A stretch of DNA of 64,000 nucleotides. It comes from Macrotis lagotis. Its lineage: Eukaryota; Chordata; Mammalia; Peramelemorphia; Peramelidae. Shown one piece after another: positions 23,710 to 35,065 of the stretch. Location: contig NC_133666.1 in NCBI RefSeq assembly GCF_037893015.1, positions 1,889,467-1,953,466 of the forward strand, written 5' to 3'. Position numbers and translations under genes: made by a program. Under the pieces are notes generated by a model. The model was given only the letters and a program-made list of their open reading frames with translations. It did not search any database and was not told the origin of the DNA. The number at the start of each line of letters is the position of its first letter. Position 1 is the stretch's first letter.

Positions 23710-23870
23710 CCTTTGGAGTGTCAGTTACTTGAGAGCAGGAACTCTATTTTGATTTGATTTTGTATCCCTACTGCTTGGCACAGAGTAGCATCTTAATGAG
23801 TGTTAATTGATTAATGGAAGGGAGTGGGATCTGAGATGGACCTTGAAGGAATGCATAAATGAATAAATTG
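23710..23870 (+). mobile_element. L2 3' end
   Basis: 'cagttacttgagagcaggaa', 'tgtatccctactgcttggca', 'cttaatgagtgttaattgat'. Immediately followed by the L1 insertion. Confidence 0.65.
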
Positions 23871-23884
23871 AAGAAGCATCTCTT

Positions 23885-24633
23885 TTTTTTTCTTTTTCTG
23901 CATGTATTCCTTTTTTTATTCAAGAAAGATTTTATTTTGAATTTTACATTTTTCCCCTAATCTCACTCCCCACCCCACCCCCCACAGAAGGCAGTCTGTT
24001 CGTCTTTCCATTTTTTCCATGCTATACATTGATCCAAATTGAATGTGATGAGAGAAATCAGATCCTTAAGGAAGAAACATAAAGTATAAGAGAGAGCAAG
24101 ATCAGACAATAAGATATCAGTTTTTTCTAAATTAAAGGTAATAAAACTTGGTCTTTGTTCCAACTCAACAGTTCTTCCTCTGGATACAGATGGAATTCTC
24201 CATTGCAGACAGCCCCAAATTGTCCCTGATTGTTGCACTGATGGAATGAGTGAGTCCATCAAGGTTGATCATTACCCCCATGTTGCTGTTAGGGTATACA
24301 GTGTTTTTCTGGTTCTGCTCATCTTGCTCAGCATCAGTTCATACAAATCCCTCCAGGCTTCCCTGAATTCCCATCCCTCCTGGTTTCTAATAGAACAATA
24401 ATGTTCCATGACATACATATACCACAGTTTGTTTAGGCATTCCCCAGTTGAAGGACATTTACTTGATTTCCAATTCTTGGCCACCACAAACAGGGCTGCT
24501 ATGAATATTTTTTGTACAAGTGATATTTTTACCCTTTTTCATCATCTCTTCAGGGTATAGACCCAGTAGCGGTATTGCTGGTTCAAAGGGGATGCACATT
24601 TTTGCTGCCCTTTGAGTGCAATTCCAAACTGCT
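23885..24633 (-). mobile_element. 5'-truncated L1 with perfect target duplication
   Basis: Antisense L1: T-rich tail, 3' UTR ('ccccaccccaccccccacag', 'gatccttaaggaagaaacat'), then ORF2 C-terminal text ('cattccccagttgaaggaca', 'ttcttggccaccacaaacag', 'ggtatagacccagtagcggt'), ending in the 'IPFDPAIPLLGLYPEE'-type region. A perfect 14-bp duplication aagaagcatctctt lies at 23871-23884 and 24634-24647. Confidence 0.95.
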
Positions 24634-24647
24634 AAGAAGCATCTCTT

Positions 24648-24730
24648 AAGCACCTACTATGTGTGAAGTCCTGAGGATACAACCAGAAAAGGAAACAGTT
24701 CCCATCCTTAACAAGTTCTCATTCTAATGG
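24648..24730 (-). mobile_element. Antisense L2 3' end scrap
   Basis: 'aagcacctactatgtgtgaa', then 'cctgaggatacaa', and 'ccttaacaagttctcattct' follow the antisense L2 end. Confidence 0.55.
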
Positions 24731-25585
24731 ATGAGATTTTTCAGTCCATGTACATGTTCGTGACTTTTCTTGAGTATTTCCACTGAGAAAGTGAAATCTG
24801 GTTCTGATGTAGAACCCCTGGAAAGGGCCAAGGACTTTGGTGATGAGGACTTTCCCTTCTGGATCTTTAGTAGTTGTGGCCCTAGGCCCTAGCCCTGACA
24901 GGAGCATCTCCACAAGGGCTGCTCCTTCCCATCAAGACGGTTGAGGACAATTCCCAAGGCTCTTGGCCTCTGGGTTCTAGGCTGTTTCCATCAGATCAGG
25001 AGGAGTCAAAGGGGTGTTGGTGCTTCCTGTCTGATCCTTTGGAATCCCTATTGCTTCCACTAGGCTGATTTGCTCTGGGCATAAAAGGAGTTTGGGGTGG
25101 GAGGCCTCAACAGACTTGGGGAACAGCATGAACAAAGGTAGGAGAGAGAAGGAGGTGAATATGGGACAGAGAGCAGTCCAGAATGGCTGAAAACCAATGT
25201 GAAGAGGGCCTACAACGACACATATGGCAGAAGGTTGACAGGCTAGTTTGGCAGGGTTTGGATGATCTGGATTCTAGACTCAATTCAGCAGGCTAGAGGG
25301 AGCCCTCAAAGCTGTATAGGTAGAATAGGGATGTGATCAGAGTAGGATGTTAGAATACTCTGGAGGTTGCAAAAACTGGATCTAGTACCCTGCAAAAGAT
25401 CAAGGGAGAAGGGATGGAATTGGGCAGTAGGAAGTTACAGCATCCTATTAAAGGGTTTTGCTTATTTAATAAAGCTATTAGCCAACAGCCAAGATGTTCT
25501 GCAATCACTCCACTTGCACTCAGTTTATTGAAAGTCAATTCTCACTTCCTTTAGCCATTGTCAAAAAGCTCAGTTCTCCTAGGAA
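24731..25585. other. Unassigned; possible diverged antisense L2
   Basis: 25110-25345 has the flavour of antisense L2 ('gaacagcatgaacaaaggta', 'gatgtgatcagagtagg') but is too diverged to delimit. No gene recognised. Confidence 0.3.
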
Positions 25586-25873
25586 ATGTCAATAAGGCCC
25601 TGCACTAAACTCTGGGGATACAAAAGAGGCAAAAGATGGTCCCTCCCCTCAAGGAACTTCCAATCTAATGGGCAGACAACCCACAAACATATACACAAGA
25701 TTGTACAGGATAAATAAGAGATAATGTACACTGAGAAGGTCCTGGAATTAGGGGGGCAGGTTGGGAAGGATTTGACTGGGATTTAAGAAAACCAAGGAGT
25801 TCAGTAGGAGGCAGAAATAAAGAGGGAGAGCAGCCTGAGAGAATACTGGGAGCCCAGAGCTGAGTATGTGGTG

Positions 25874-26460
25874 CAGCAGCCCTGTTGGTGGTGACAAAGA
25901 ATTGGAAATCGAGGGAATGTCCATCAACTGCGGAATGGCTTAACAAACTGATGTGTGTATGTGATGGAACACTATTGTTCTATTAGAAACCAGGAGGGAT
26001 GGGAATTCAGGGAGGCCTGGAGGGATTTGCATGAACTGATGCTGAGTGAGATGAGCAGAACCAGAAAAACACTGTACACCCTAACAGCAACATGGGAGTG
26101 ATGATCAACCTTGGTGGACTCGCTCATTCCATCAGTGCAACAATCAGGGACAATTTTGGGCTGAGATGGAGAATACCATCTGTATCAAGAGAAAGAACTG
26201 TGGAGTTTGAACAAAGACCAAGGACTATTATATTACCTTTAACTTAGGAAAAAATCATTATTATGTAATTTTGCTGTCTCTTATACTTTATGTTTCTTCC
26301 TTAAGGATCTGATTTCTCTCTCATCACATTCAACTTAGATCAATGTAGAGCATGGAAACAATATAAAGACTAACAGACTTCCTTCTGTGGGGGGGGGGGA
26401 AAGCAAGATTAGGGGAAAAATTGTCAAATTCAAAATAAATAAATATTTAAAAAAAAAAAA
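25874..26460 (+). mobile_element. 5'-truncated L1 inserted in L2
   Basis: Starts 'cagcccctgttgg'-like L1 text at the ORF2 end, continues through 'gatgctgagtgagatgagca' and 'caatcagggacaattttggg', and ends with an A tail at 26460. The imperfect duplication gagtatgtggtg (25862-25873) / gagtgtgtggtg (26461-26472) marks the target. Confidence 0.9.
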
Positions 26461-26990
26461 GAGTGTGTGGTGGAGAATAAAGTGTAAGGAAATTGAGAAT
26501 GGAAGAGGAGGCTTTGAATGGCAAATAGAACATTTTGATTTGATCCTGGAGGTGATAGGGAGCCACTACAGGCTATTGAGTGGGGGGGGGGGGTGCGGTA
26601 TGATTGGACCTATTAGGAAAATCCCTTTGACTGCTGAATGGAGGATGGATTGAAGTGGGAGGAGACTAGAGGCAGGCAGGCTCCCCTCAGCAGGCAGTCC
26701 AGGAATGAGGGGATGAAAGCCTCTACCAGAGTAGGGACAGTGTTAGAGGAGAGGAGTGTATTCAAGAGATGTTGCCAAAGTGCTAAATGGAGAAGGAGTG
26801 AAAGATAGTAAAGAGTCTACGATGATTCTCAGATTGCAAGTTTGGGGAACTTCAAAGTTGTAACAGTAATGGGGATGGGGGAGGAAAAATAATGCATCTG
26901 GTTTGGGAGACTGAGGTCAGGAGATGAGATAGGATGAGAAAGGCATCTTTGAGACTCATCAGCATAGATGATCATCACATCTATGGCAGC

Positions 26991-28243
26991 TTATAGGAAG
27001 AAATTCAGTCAGGTACCAAGGACAGATTCTCCAGCCTCAAATGTGCTGACCCCAGAGCCCAGATGTGGCCCCACCAGTCACCTATCCTGGCCAGTGGATC
27101 CAGTATTTGCTGAGTGCCTTGCCCCAGACAAGAGTAGCACCTCACTGACTCAGCCACCTTCACACCCTCCCATTCATGTAAAACCAGAATTCCATTGTGG
27201 GGACCATCCATCTGGGCCCCGACAACAGTAAGACCCCCGTCTGCCAACAGGGCTTGATAGTACTGGGCCACTCCTACCACTCAGAGGAGTTTGTGAGTGG
27301 CCAATGTGGGAAGGAGCTAGAGGAGGGTGACTCCATCTGCTGCCCCAGGTGTTCTGACAGTCACTCTGCACCCCATGGTACCAACTGCAAGAAGCAGCTC
27401 ACTGATGATATTGTGCACCCTCAAGATGGCCTGGCATGGGCAGTGTTTCATTTGTGCTGCTTGTAAGATGCCTATTCACAACCCAGCATGAACAAATGGC
27501 AGAGGGAATGCCCTACTGGAAGTGAGACTGCAAGATGTTTGGCACCAAGCATCAAGGCTATGACTTCAAGATTGACACCGGGGTTTTGTTTCTTCGAGAC
27601 TTTGGACTTCAGTTAGCATGGCCCCCTAGTTTGTCTGTGCTATCTAACAGGTCAACTGGGATGGAAAGAACTTTTACTTTGAGAAAGACAAACCTTTGTG
27701 GAAGAGTCATGTTTTCTCTCACATCTAAACCTCTGTCTACTGTGTCCTACCCCACTTGGATACAGCTTGTGACCCTGACCATACCACTCCTTTCCTGGGC
27801 CTTCTACTCCTCCTGGGTGGGATGGTCACAGAACAGATGGAGTCCTCATACTTTCCCTTCCTGGGGCTGCCTCTCTACATATGGCCCTAGAACTTCCCAC
27901 AAGGCCCGGGGTGAGAAGGCAGACCGAAGTCCTCCCAGGAAGCTGGGGTGATGGCAGATTGATTTGGAAGCAGGACAGAGAGGCACTTGAGATCCACTGG
28001 GGTACAGAGGATATAGACACACGTGTTCCAAAGTTGGTCCAGCAAAGCCCAACTCCATCAAGCTGGAGAGAACTATAAAGATCCTCTGAGCAGAAGTTGA
28101 CCAATTCTTCCCTCTCCATCATCTCAGCCTCTGAGATCCAGGTTCCACCAAAGTAGCAGCTTCTTCCTCCACAGCTCCACAACCCAGCGTGCAGAGCCTC
28201 CATTTGATTTTTGTGCCTTAATCAATCTTGCTGTATCTGGAAA
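26991..28243 (+). pseudogene. PDLIM7: Processed pseudogene of PDLIM7 (Enigma)
   Basis: An intronless, decayed copy of the C-terminal half of PDLIM7, an actin-associated PDZ-LIM adaptor. The translation follows the parent in order: linker 'KKFSQVPRT', 'WPVDPVFAE', 'APDKSSTSLT'; then 'NSKTPVC', 'LGHSYHSEEFV', 'CGKELEEG' (LIM1); 'NCKKQLTDDIVH' and 'MPIHNPA' (LIM2); 'KMFGTKHQGYDFKIDTGV' and 'FEKDKPLWKSHVFSHI' (LIM3), with the matching stop at 27726-27728. These segments come from several exons joined without introns. The frame switches at least three times (shift near 27215, a stop near 27467, another shift after about 27590), a short piece before LIM1 is missing, and several zinc-binding Cys/His are gone, so it cannot make the protein. 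The sequence after the stop to about 28243 is probably 3' UTR; the tail is only a short A run. It sits inside an L2, which resumes on both sides. Confidence 0.9.
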
Positions 28244-28310
28244 AAATCTCCAAGGTAATAGTATAGAGGGAGGAGAGCAGAGGACCCAGAAGCAAACTCT
28301 GGAGGACATC

Positions 28311-28479
28311 CAGTTTTTCCAGCAGTTTTTGTCAAATAGTGAGTCCCTCCCCAGGAACTCTATCTCTGTCTGTCTCTGTCTGTATTTAACCCTCCTTACA
28401 GAACCTCCATTTAAGGAAGACACTTAGGCTACAAATTCCCATAGTATTTGAAAAGTTAAAGAATCTTCATTCTCACAGT
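28311..28479 (-). other. Small antisense L1 scrap and unassigned sequence
   Basis: 'ccagcagtttttgtcaaata' at about 28318 matches antisense L1 ORF2. The rest is unassigned. Confidence 0.4.
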
Positions 28480-28572
28480 AACATGGAGCTGACAACAGAT
28501 ATCACGGCAGTATATTAGCCTAGCTGCCAATTAGAATTAGGTAGTTGTAGGCAAAAAAATAAATTAATACTA

Positions 28573-28606
<34 letters not shown>

Positions 28607-29640
28607 TATACTGATCATTTGGCATGGTTATAGGAATTTACCACAAGGATTAAGAACATAAGAAAGGAAAATTTTACTCTTTTTTTATTTAAATGTCAGT
28701 TTCCAGGTAAGGATATACGGATCACCAAGTGCCTTGAGTCAGATTTGAAATCTGTCAGTCCAAATGACATATTTAGGAAACCGAGTTAGGGGAATATATC
28801 CTCAAAACATGTTGAAAAGCTGATTCCCCAGCCTTTCCCAATGAGCCTGCCCTCCACAGTATAGCTAACTCCCTTGTACTGTGGTCCCATAGGACATTAA
28901 TCCAACATAAATTTTCTTTATATCCAGACTCAAATTTTCAGTCTCATGAGGTCCCTAATTGTGAATTCCTATGATCAAGAATGAATTCAGCTCTAAAGGA
29001 TCAGGTGCCTATAATCTTACAGTAGAAAAAAATTAATTATTTTATCAAAAACTACAGACACAGATTATGCTTAAAAAGAGAACAAATTAATGCCAAAAAA
29101 AATCTTCAAAAACTGTTACAAATTATGTTATCGATCTTTCCTGTGGGTCAGAGGGGTACATGAGACCACCTGTAGACCCAAAGAGAAAAACAAAGCAAAA
29201 GGAAGTTGGTAACAATTCTTTTTCAAAGGATAGGAAGGAACATTCCTTCAAACCTGTTTCATTTAACCAAGGGGTCTCTGTTTCTGTTCTTTGAGGGGAA
29301 AAGAGCATGGGCATCATTATCTTATTCACCAGGGTAGTGGACCATTTGGGGGCAAATGCCAGCCCTACCTGTACTGCAAGTGGGATAACAGTGATAAGTT
29401 ATTATCCTAGCAATGGAAAAAAAAGGAGAGCTCTAATCACACTCCCTGTGCCTAAGGGAAGGGCACTAAAATTTTGGGGAAAATGAAATAGTATCTGGGG
29501 TCTTTTTGTCTTCTGGTATCCTCCCCCATTCATTGAGTCCCTAGAGGTATCATTATATAGAAGCCAGCTTTGAGAGTCATTCTCATTGGAGGATTTAGGC
29601 AAGGATTATTGCTATTGCCATTCCTTAAATAAGAAGATTT
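28480..29640 (-). mobile_element. Endogenous retrovirus fragment (env/3' side), broken
   Basis: Resembles 47080-48380 of the large provirus in the same order and orientation (shared words such as 'atttaaatgtcagtttccag', 'ccagcctttccca', 'agggaagggcactaaa' versus 'aggaagggcactaaa'). It is therefore the 3' side of a second, related class I element with no LTR recognised. It is heavily broken and old; an ATT microsatellite lies within it. Confidence 0.55.
28571..28606 (+). repeat. (ATT)n microsatellite
   Basis: About 12 ATT units. Confidence 0.95.
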
Positions 29641-30056
29641 TAGGTGACTTTAAAATAATTTCAACAGGTGTTTCTAAATCCAATGGAAGGAAAACATCAT
29701 AAGAAAAATCAGATTTCAAAGTGACACATGAATTATTATATTTCACTAAACAATGTTTTTGTACTCAAATCTTATTTCTTAGAACAGATGAAACAATATA
29801 GAGGTTTTCTTAAATGGAACTTTATAAACATAATGACTTTCCATATTTTGTTCTATGAGTTTATTTACTTCTACCATTTTCAGAAAATGAGATTCTTCAG
29901 GAATATGAATTATATACTTATGATAAATTCAACACATTGATAGAATTCTTAGCTGTGCCATGGAAACAGCAACAAATTCAGATCAAAACCAGGAAAAGTC
30001 TTTCTGACTAATAGTAATTTAGATGCTTCACAAATAGTTCATTTCCACTTTTAATA
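29641..30056. other. No recognisable feature
   Basis: AT-rich, short chance frames only. Confidence 0.4.
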
Positions 30057-30342
30057 ATGTTTGTCCTTCCTTTTAGAAGAAGATCATGCCATCAGGGAGA
30101 TGATGCCATGACAAGGACATGAATTGGATTGGAATGAGGAGGACTGTGCTCAGTCCCCAGTCTCACTTTCTCTTCCAGAGTCTTCTGGGTCCAGTGGCCA
30201 GATTGCAATCAGGATGACTGGAGGTGAGGCAATCAGGGTAAAGTGATTTGCTTGAGATCACACAGCTAGTAAGTCTCTGAGGTCAGATTTGAACCCTGAC
30301 TTCAGGGCCAATGCTCTACCCACTTTGCCATCTAGCTGGCCT
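30057..30342 (-). mobile_element. Long-form marsupial SINE
   Basis: Antisense: 'tgtttgtccttccttttaga' tail, 'ggtccagtggccagattgca', then the SINE body 'cttgagatcacacagctagt' and 'tttgccatctagctggcc'. It is followed by an A-rich run to about 30390. Confidence 0.85.
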
Positions 30343-30523
30343 CCAAAAAAAATAAAAAAACAAAAGCAAAAACAGCAAAAAAAAAAAAAATTACACTCTG
30401 CCTTGAAAAGAGAAACTTCTTTGAGATCTAGGAGCAGGGACATAGCTAATCAGCTTGACAAGACAAATTCCAACAGAAACATTCCAAGTCCCACTTCATT
30501 TCATAGTCTGGATCAAAAGGGAA

Positions 30524-30689
30524 GGGGCGGCTAGGTGGCGTAGTGGATAAAGCACTGGATGTGGAGTCAGGAGTACCTGGGTTCAAATCCAGTCTCAGAC
30601 ACTTAATAATTACCTAGCTGTGTGGCCTTGGGCAAGCCACTTAACCCTGTTTGCCTTGAAAAAACCTAAAAAAAAAAAAAAAAAAAAAA
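30524..30689 (+). mobile_element. Young marsupial SINE with long poly(A)
   Basis: Near-consensus 'ggggcggctaggtggcgtag' start, B-box text 'gggttcaaatccag', and an A tail of about 22. A short duplication, aaaaggga, appears on both sides. Probably the youngest-looking SINE in the window. Confidence 0.9.
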
Positions 30690-30693
30690 GGGA

Positions 30694-31034
30694 ATTCCTT
30701 TCACTGAGAGCCAAAGGCCAGTTATCAACCATTAACTTCATCTGAGGTCCTCTTCCTTGTGTGTTTATCAATTATGCTAAAAGATCTCTACCAATGTGGG
30801 GGTAGGTCTTATTATTTGGTCTCTAAGCACATTTCCAGAACAAAAATCTACATCAAAATAGCAAAATCTAACCATGGAATTTCAAATATCCAGGGTCCGC
30901 AAGAATACATTCATTAAATAAGTTGGACTGGTAGTTGTTAATATCAGATTATTGTACTGAATTAGCTTATAGGTTGAAATATTAAAATTGCATATAAAAC
31001 TTATTTTAGAGTAGTTTGAAAAAGTTTCTTGTGC
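30694..31034. other. No recognisable feature
   Basis: AT-rich sequence between two SINEs; nothing recognised. Confidence 0.4.
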
Positions 31035-31190
31035 AGGGGCAGCTGGGTGGTGTAGTGGATAGAGAACCAGCCCTGGTGTCAAGAGGACCTGAGTTCAAAT
31101 TTGACCTCAGACACTTAATACTTAGTTGTGTGACCTTGGGCAAGTCACTAAACCCCACTGACTACCAAAAATCCAAAAAAGGGAGAAAAA
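31035..31190 (+). mobile_element. Marsupial SINE
   Basis: 'ggggcagctgggtggtgtag' start, 'gagttcaaatttgacctcag', ending in an A-rich tail near 31190. Confidence 0.85.
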
Positions 31191-31268
31191 TTTCTCTTGT
31201 TCTTATTCAAAGTAAAAATAAATTGTTAAAACTTGAATTTATCAAATCCAAATTGATGTAAAGTATTT

Positions 31269-31413
31269 AGGGGGGGTGCAAGACAAGGGGGTTAAGTGGC
31301 TTGTCCAAGGCCACACAGCTAGGTAATTATTAAGTGTCTGAGGTCAGATTTGAACTCGGGTCCTCCTGACTCCAGGGTCAATGCTCTATCCAGTGCACCA
31401 CCTAGCCGCCCCA
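31269..31413 (-). mobile_element. Young marsupial SINE with 13-bp duplication
   Basis: Antisense body ending 'gcaccacctagccgcccc'. The target duplication atgtaaagtattt is perfect at 31256-31268 and 31414-31426. Confidence 0.95.
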
Positions 31414-31426
31414 ATGTAAAGTATTT

Positions 31427-32264
31427 TTAAGTAGCCTACGTAAACCCAAAAAGGTTCTTAGAAACATGAAATTTTAAAGAAAAGACAAGGGTTTGGTTGT
31501 TTAAGCCCAATTAAATTATAGTTATTATAGCAAAGAGACCTTTGAATATTGACTTCATATATTTTGATCTTTAACTATATCACTAGAAATAATCCTACAT
31601 ATAGTTCATTTGGATAGCCCTGATTCATTTGCTGTAATCTTCTACCTTAACATGTATAATTTTATCTTGAGGTGAAACTGTCTTAGATATACAAATATAC
31701 CTTTTTTGGGAAGAACGAATGTATGAAATACACCCCACTTTTGTACAAAGTTTAATATGGAATTTTTAAATGAGGATTTGCAAGTAGCTGTTTCTAAAAA
31801 TCCCTTTTTAGAATTACATTTTCTTTGTTCTTCAATTAATAATCTTAAGCACTTTATAAAGCGTAACCAAGATAATCGTAAATAAACTTCCTTTTGTATA
31901 GAAATAGAGATGATAGAATTGTCCCAGGTAATGATTTTTCCTTTTAGGTGGGGAAATGGCCCCCATTTGTTCAATTGAGAAGAAAACTGGGATCAGATTA
32001 ATACACATATAGTAAGATAAAGTCCGTTATATCCCTTACATGCAAAATGCCCCTAATTACAATTTAGGGCCAGCTACAGGTGTTATTTTAGTTATAATGG
32101 AATTATAAGTAAGAAGTAATACTTCAATACTACCTAAGAGATTTATTTCACTTACATTTTCTTCATTCATTCTGTTTGTTGTCATCAATACAATTTTAAA
32201 TTCCCAAATGTTTAGTTTATGAGAGACTCTATCCTTACTAATGATACTAACTGTAGCAATTATG
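31427..32264. other. AT-rich unassigned sequence
   Basis: No ORF or repeat family recognised; a 110-codon minus frame at 31642-31974 has no recognisable domain. Confidence 0.35.
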
Positions 32265-32266
32265 TA

Positions 32267-33252
32267 TTCCTCCGAAAATAAGACTGGGTCTTAGATTAAT
32301 TTTTGCTCCAAAAGACACATTAGGCCTTATTTTCAGGAGATGTCTTTTCATGTACAAGTCTACATTTATTCAAATACAGTCTTGTCATCTTGTGAAACAT
32401 GGTCATAACTCTCCAAACCCCGAATTTTGGCTTGAATTTCTTGTGACTCTATGTCCTTTAGAGCCATTGGCCCCAATCTTCCACATCCAGGAACAGAGCT
32501 CTCCTCCAAGGAGCATTTCTTGGCCGGGTGGCCTGCTGGCAGTGCAAGAATTCTTCATAATGTTTTCCACTTATTTTCTTTCTATCCTGTTTTCAACATA
32601 GTCACTGACTTCAATGCCCAAATGGTCCTCAGATAGCTTGCTTACTGCCATGTTGAGAGTCTGGAGCTAAGCTGACATTCCCGTGGGAATCCTTATCTGA
32701 CCAAGTTGGCTCTGGTAATGTCTTCACCAAGTGAGTGTGGGTCGAATCTTGGCCTCTCTGGCCTCTCTGGCCACCCTGCCAAACAAGTGGCACCATTCAA
32801 GCCACACTTCCTTCTACCTGACCATGGGCACCGGCTTGCCAAGAACATAAATGCCTGAAACACATTCAATCTTCTCTTTTTTGCTCTTAGCGATGATTAG
32901 AGGTGTGGCTTGCTTTCCATCTAGACATTAGCAAGTGCGCACATGTTATTCATGCCTTGTGTCTGTACTCTGGTCATTTGGCAATAAACTTTGAGTTCAT
33001 CTGTTTACATAGGCATTTATGTCTCATCCAAAAGTGCCTGCTTGGGAATTTAGGTAGAGTTCATATTGTCACTTAATTTAAGTATTAATGGCAATTATAT
33101 TATGTATTTATATTTAATTATATCTTAATACTATTATTTTATAATTCAATACATCCATCGTGTGTTGCAATGGATGCATTAAATGAGTCTGTCTGATTGA
33201 TGATCTCAACTGGGGCTTATTTGGGGGGTAGGTCTTATTTTTTCCAGGGAAA
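32267..33252. mobile_element. DNA-transposon-like element with inverted ends
   Basis: The left end reads 'ttcctccgaaaataagac', and the right end read on the other strand is 'tttccctggaaaaaataaga' followed by 'cctacccc'. A second inward pair, 'aggccttattttcagg' and 'ggggcttatttgg', belongs to the same termini. TA dinucleotides flank it (32265-32266, 33253-33254), as for Tc1/mariner-type insertion. No transposase frame is evident in the 986 bp, so it would be non-autonomous. The family is not assigned; the interior could itself be composite. Confidence 0.6.
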
Positions 33253-33254
33253 TA

Positions 33255-34014
33255 TGGTATTTATGAATATTTCTTAATATTAGAAGACTTAAGACACTCA
33301 AAATACCGTGATCATAATTGTAAAGCAAATAATATTTGGCCTGGATGTGAATTTCTCTTAGTCCCAATTGTCCAGTCTCACTGGCTATAAATTCCTTATA
33401 TGTAATTTGATGTAGTCAGTTAAACAACTTGTTTATACTTATGAACTTATTTATATGACTCTCTGATTTGGCATGATGCCATCTTTGTTCTATGCCCTTT
33501 AGATGTCCAGGCTAGGGGGCAGACTATGCAGAACGGGACAAGTGGACTTGCTATGAGTGAACAAGCAATAACAAGGGGGAAAAGGGAACTAGAAACTTGG
33601 GGAACTGAGAAGCAAATTTGGGATGTGCACATTGACTTGTGGATGGACTTGACCCTACAGCCTCCCACCCAAAGCAGTGTAATCAGTCTTCTTTCCAAGT
33701 CTCCACTGTATCTCCTCAGTCTCTCTGAATGTAAAGAACGTGCAAAGCAAACAGGGGAAGAGAAAAGCCTCCAGAGCTCCTACCCTAGGATCAGTGTACC
33801 CCACAGGATTTCTCTGAGGCCAAAAGCCTCCTGGTCTTAGAGTTGGCATCACAAAATGGATGGTATTCATTTGGGAGTACCTGCTCCCCCCAATTGAACT
33901 TATAACAACTATGTATTTTAAAACTTAAAAATTTCTTATTTTAATTCAAAATTTTGAATTACCTTCCACAAAAGTCAGTCCATATAATATAGTTATCTAA
34001 TTAAAAGAGATTGT
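33255..34014. other. Unassigned sequence, no gene recognised
   Basis: Holds a 104-codon ATG frame at 33526-33840 on + with no recognised domain and a counter-frame on -. I do not call it a gene. Confidence 0.35.
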
Positions 34015-34410
34015 ATAAAAATAGTCATGGCATCCCTGTTTGTGGTGGCAAAGAACTAGAAACGGAGTGGATGTCCATCCAGTAATAAACTGTGGCATAG
34101 GTCTTTCATGGAACACTATTGTTCTATTAGAACCCAGGAGGGATGGGAATTCAGGGAAGCCTGGAGGGGTTTGCATGAACTGATGCTGAGTGAGATGAAC
34201 AGAACCAGAAAAACACTGTACACCCTAACAGCAACATGGGGGCAATGATCAACCTTGAAGGACTTGCTCATTCCATCAGTGCAACAATCAGGGACAATTT
34301 TGGGGCTGTCTGCATTGGAGAATACCATCTGTATCCAGAGAAAGAACTGTGGAGTTTGAACAAAGACCAAAGATGATTACTTTAAAAAAAAACATCAATA
34401 TCTTATTATG
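34015..34410 (+). mobile_element. L1 3' end fragment
   Basis: 'catccctgtttgtggtggca', 'gaactgatgctgagtgagat', 'caatcagggacaattttggg', 'gtatccagagaaagaactgt'. Same young L1 subfamily as at 23885, 25874 and 50177. It lacks the final tail and runs straight into the AG repeat. Confidence 0.85.
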
Positions 34411-34411
34411 G

Positions 34412-34479
<68 letters not shown>
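34411..34479 (+). repeat. (AG)n microsatellite
   Basis: About 33 AG units, nearly pure. Confidence 0.97.
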
Positions 34480-34482
<3 letters not shown>

Positions 34483-35049
34483 AGATTGCATAACTTAAAG
34501 TTCAAATCTCTTAATTTACATAGTCCTGTTTCTTTTCCCTTCAGGAGTAAAAAAAAAATTGTTTTTTCCTGAAATGGAACCAACTCTTCTTTGATAGCAC
34601 ATAATGAAAAAGGAAATTGCTTTGCTGCTAGCAAAGTGCAACTAGTTCCAAAAAGCTTTCTACATATAGTTACCCTTTCTCCTAGTTAAACATGATTTAT
34701 TGATTTCTAAAGGGAAAGCTTATCTTTGCAGCTTTTAACTGAAGCCAAGTCTCTTCTACCATTAAAATACTCTAGCAAGGTACTAGATCCTGAAATCATA
34801 AAAATGATGACATCCTTAATTAGATGATAAACTGCTATTGTTTATGAATTTTAAATTAGTCTTTTTAAAAAAGTAAATCCAAAACCAGAAAAAGGAGTTA
34901 TTTAGATTTTAGAACTTTTGTTTCATTTAGACTGGGGCTAGAAATTGAAGTCATTTCTCAAATTTAGATGAATGATGTAGCACTCTAAGTTATATATACA
35001 GATATATTTATATATTAAAAAGTTAATATCAAAAATAGGATTTTCTCCT
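34480..35049. other. No recognisable feature
   Basis: AT-rich sequence; nothing recognised. Confidence 0.4.
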
Positions 35050-35065
35050 TCCATCCTTTATTCTG

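Larger units (their letters stand above)
25590..28310 (-). mobile_element. L2 LINE (antisense) carrying two later insertions
   Basis: Antisense L2 in three consecutive pieces: 25590-25861 ('gataaatgggcagacaac'-type 3' end text; 'ctctggggatacaaaagagg'), 26473-26990 ('gatcctggaggtgatagg', 'gagccactacaggctattga', 'ggaggatggattgaagtggg', 'catcagcatagatgatc') and 28244-28310 ('ctccaaggtaatagtataga', 'gaggacccagaagcaaactc'). The gaps are filled by an L1 and by the PDLIM7 retrocopy. The order of the three pieces matches L2, so one old element was split twice. Confidence 0.75.

Noticed and set aside
33526-33840. 104-codon ATG frame
   Set aside because: No domain, no homolog recognised, counter-frame of similar length on the other strand; insufficient support.
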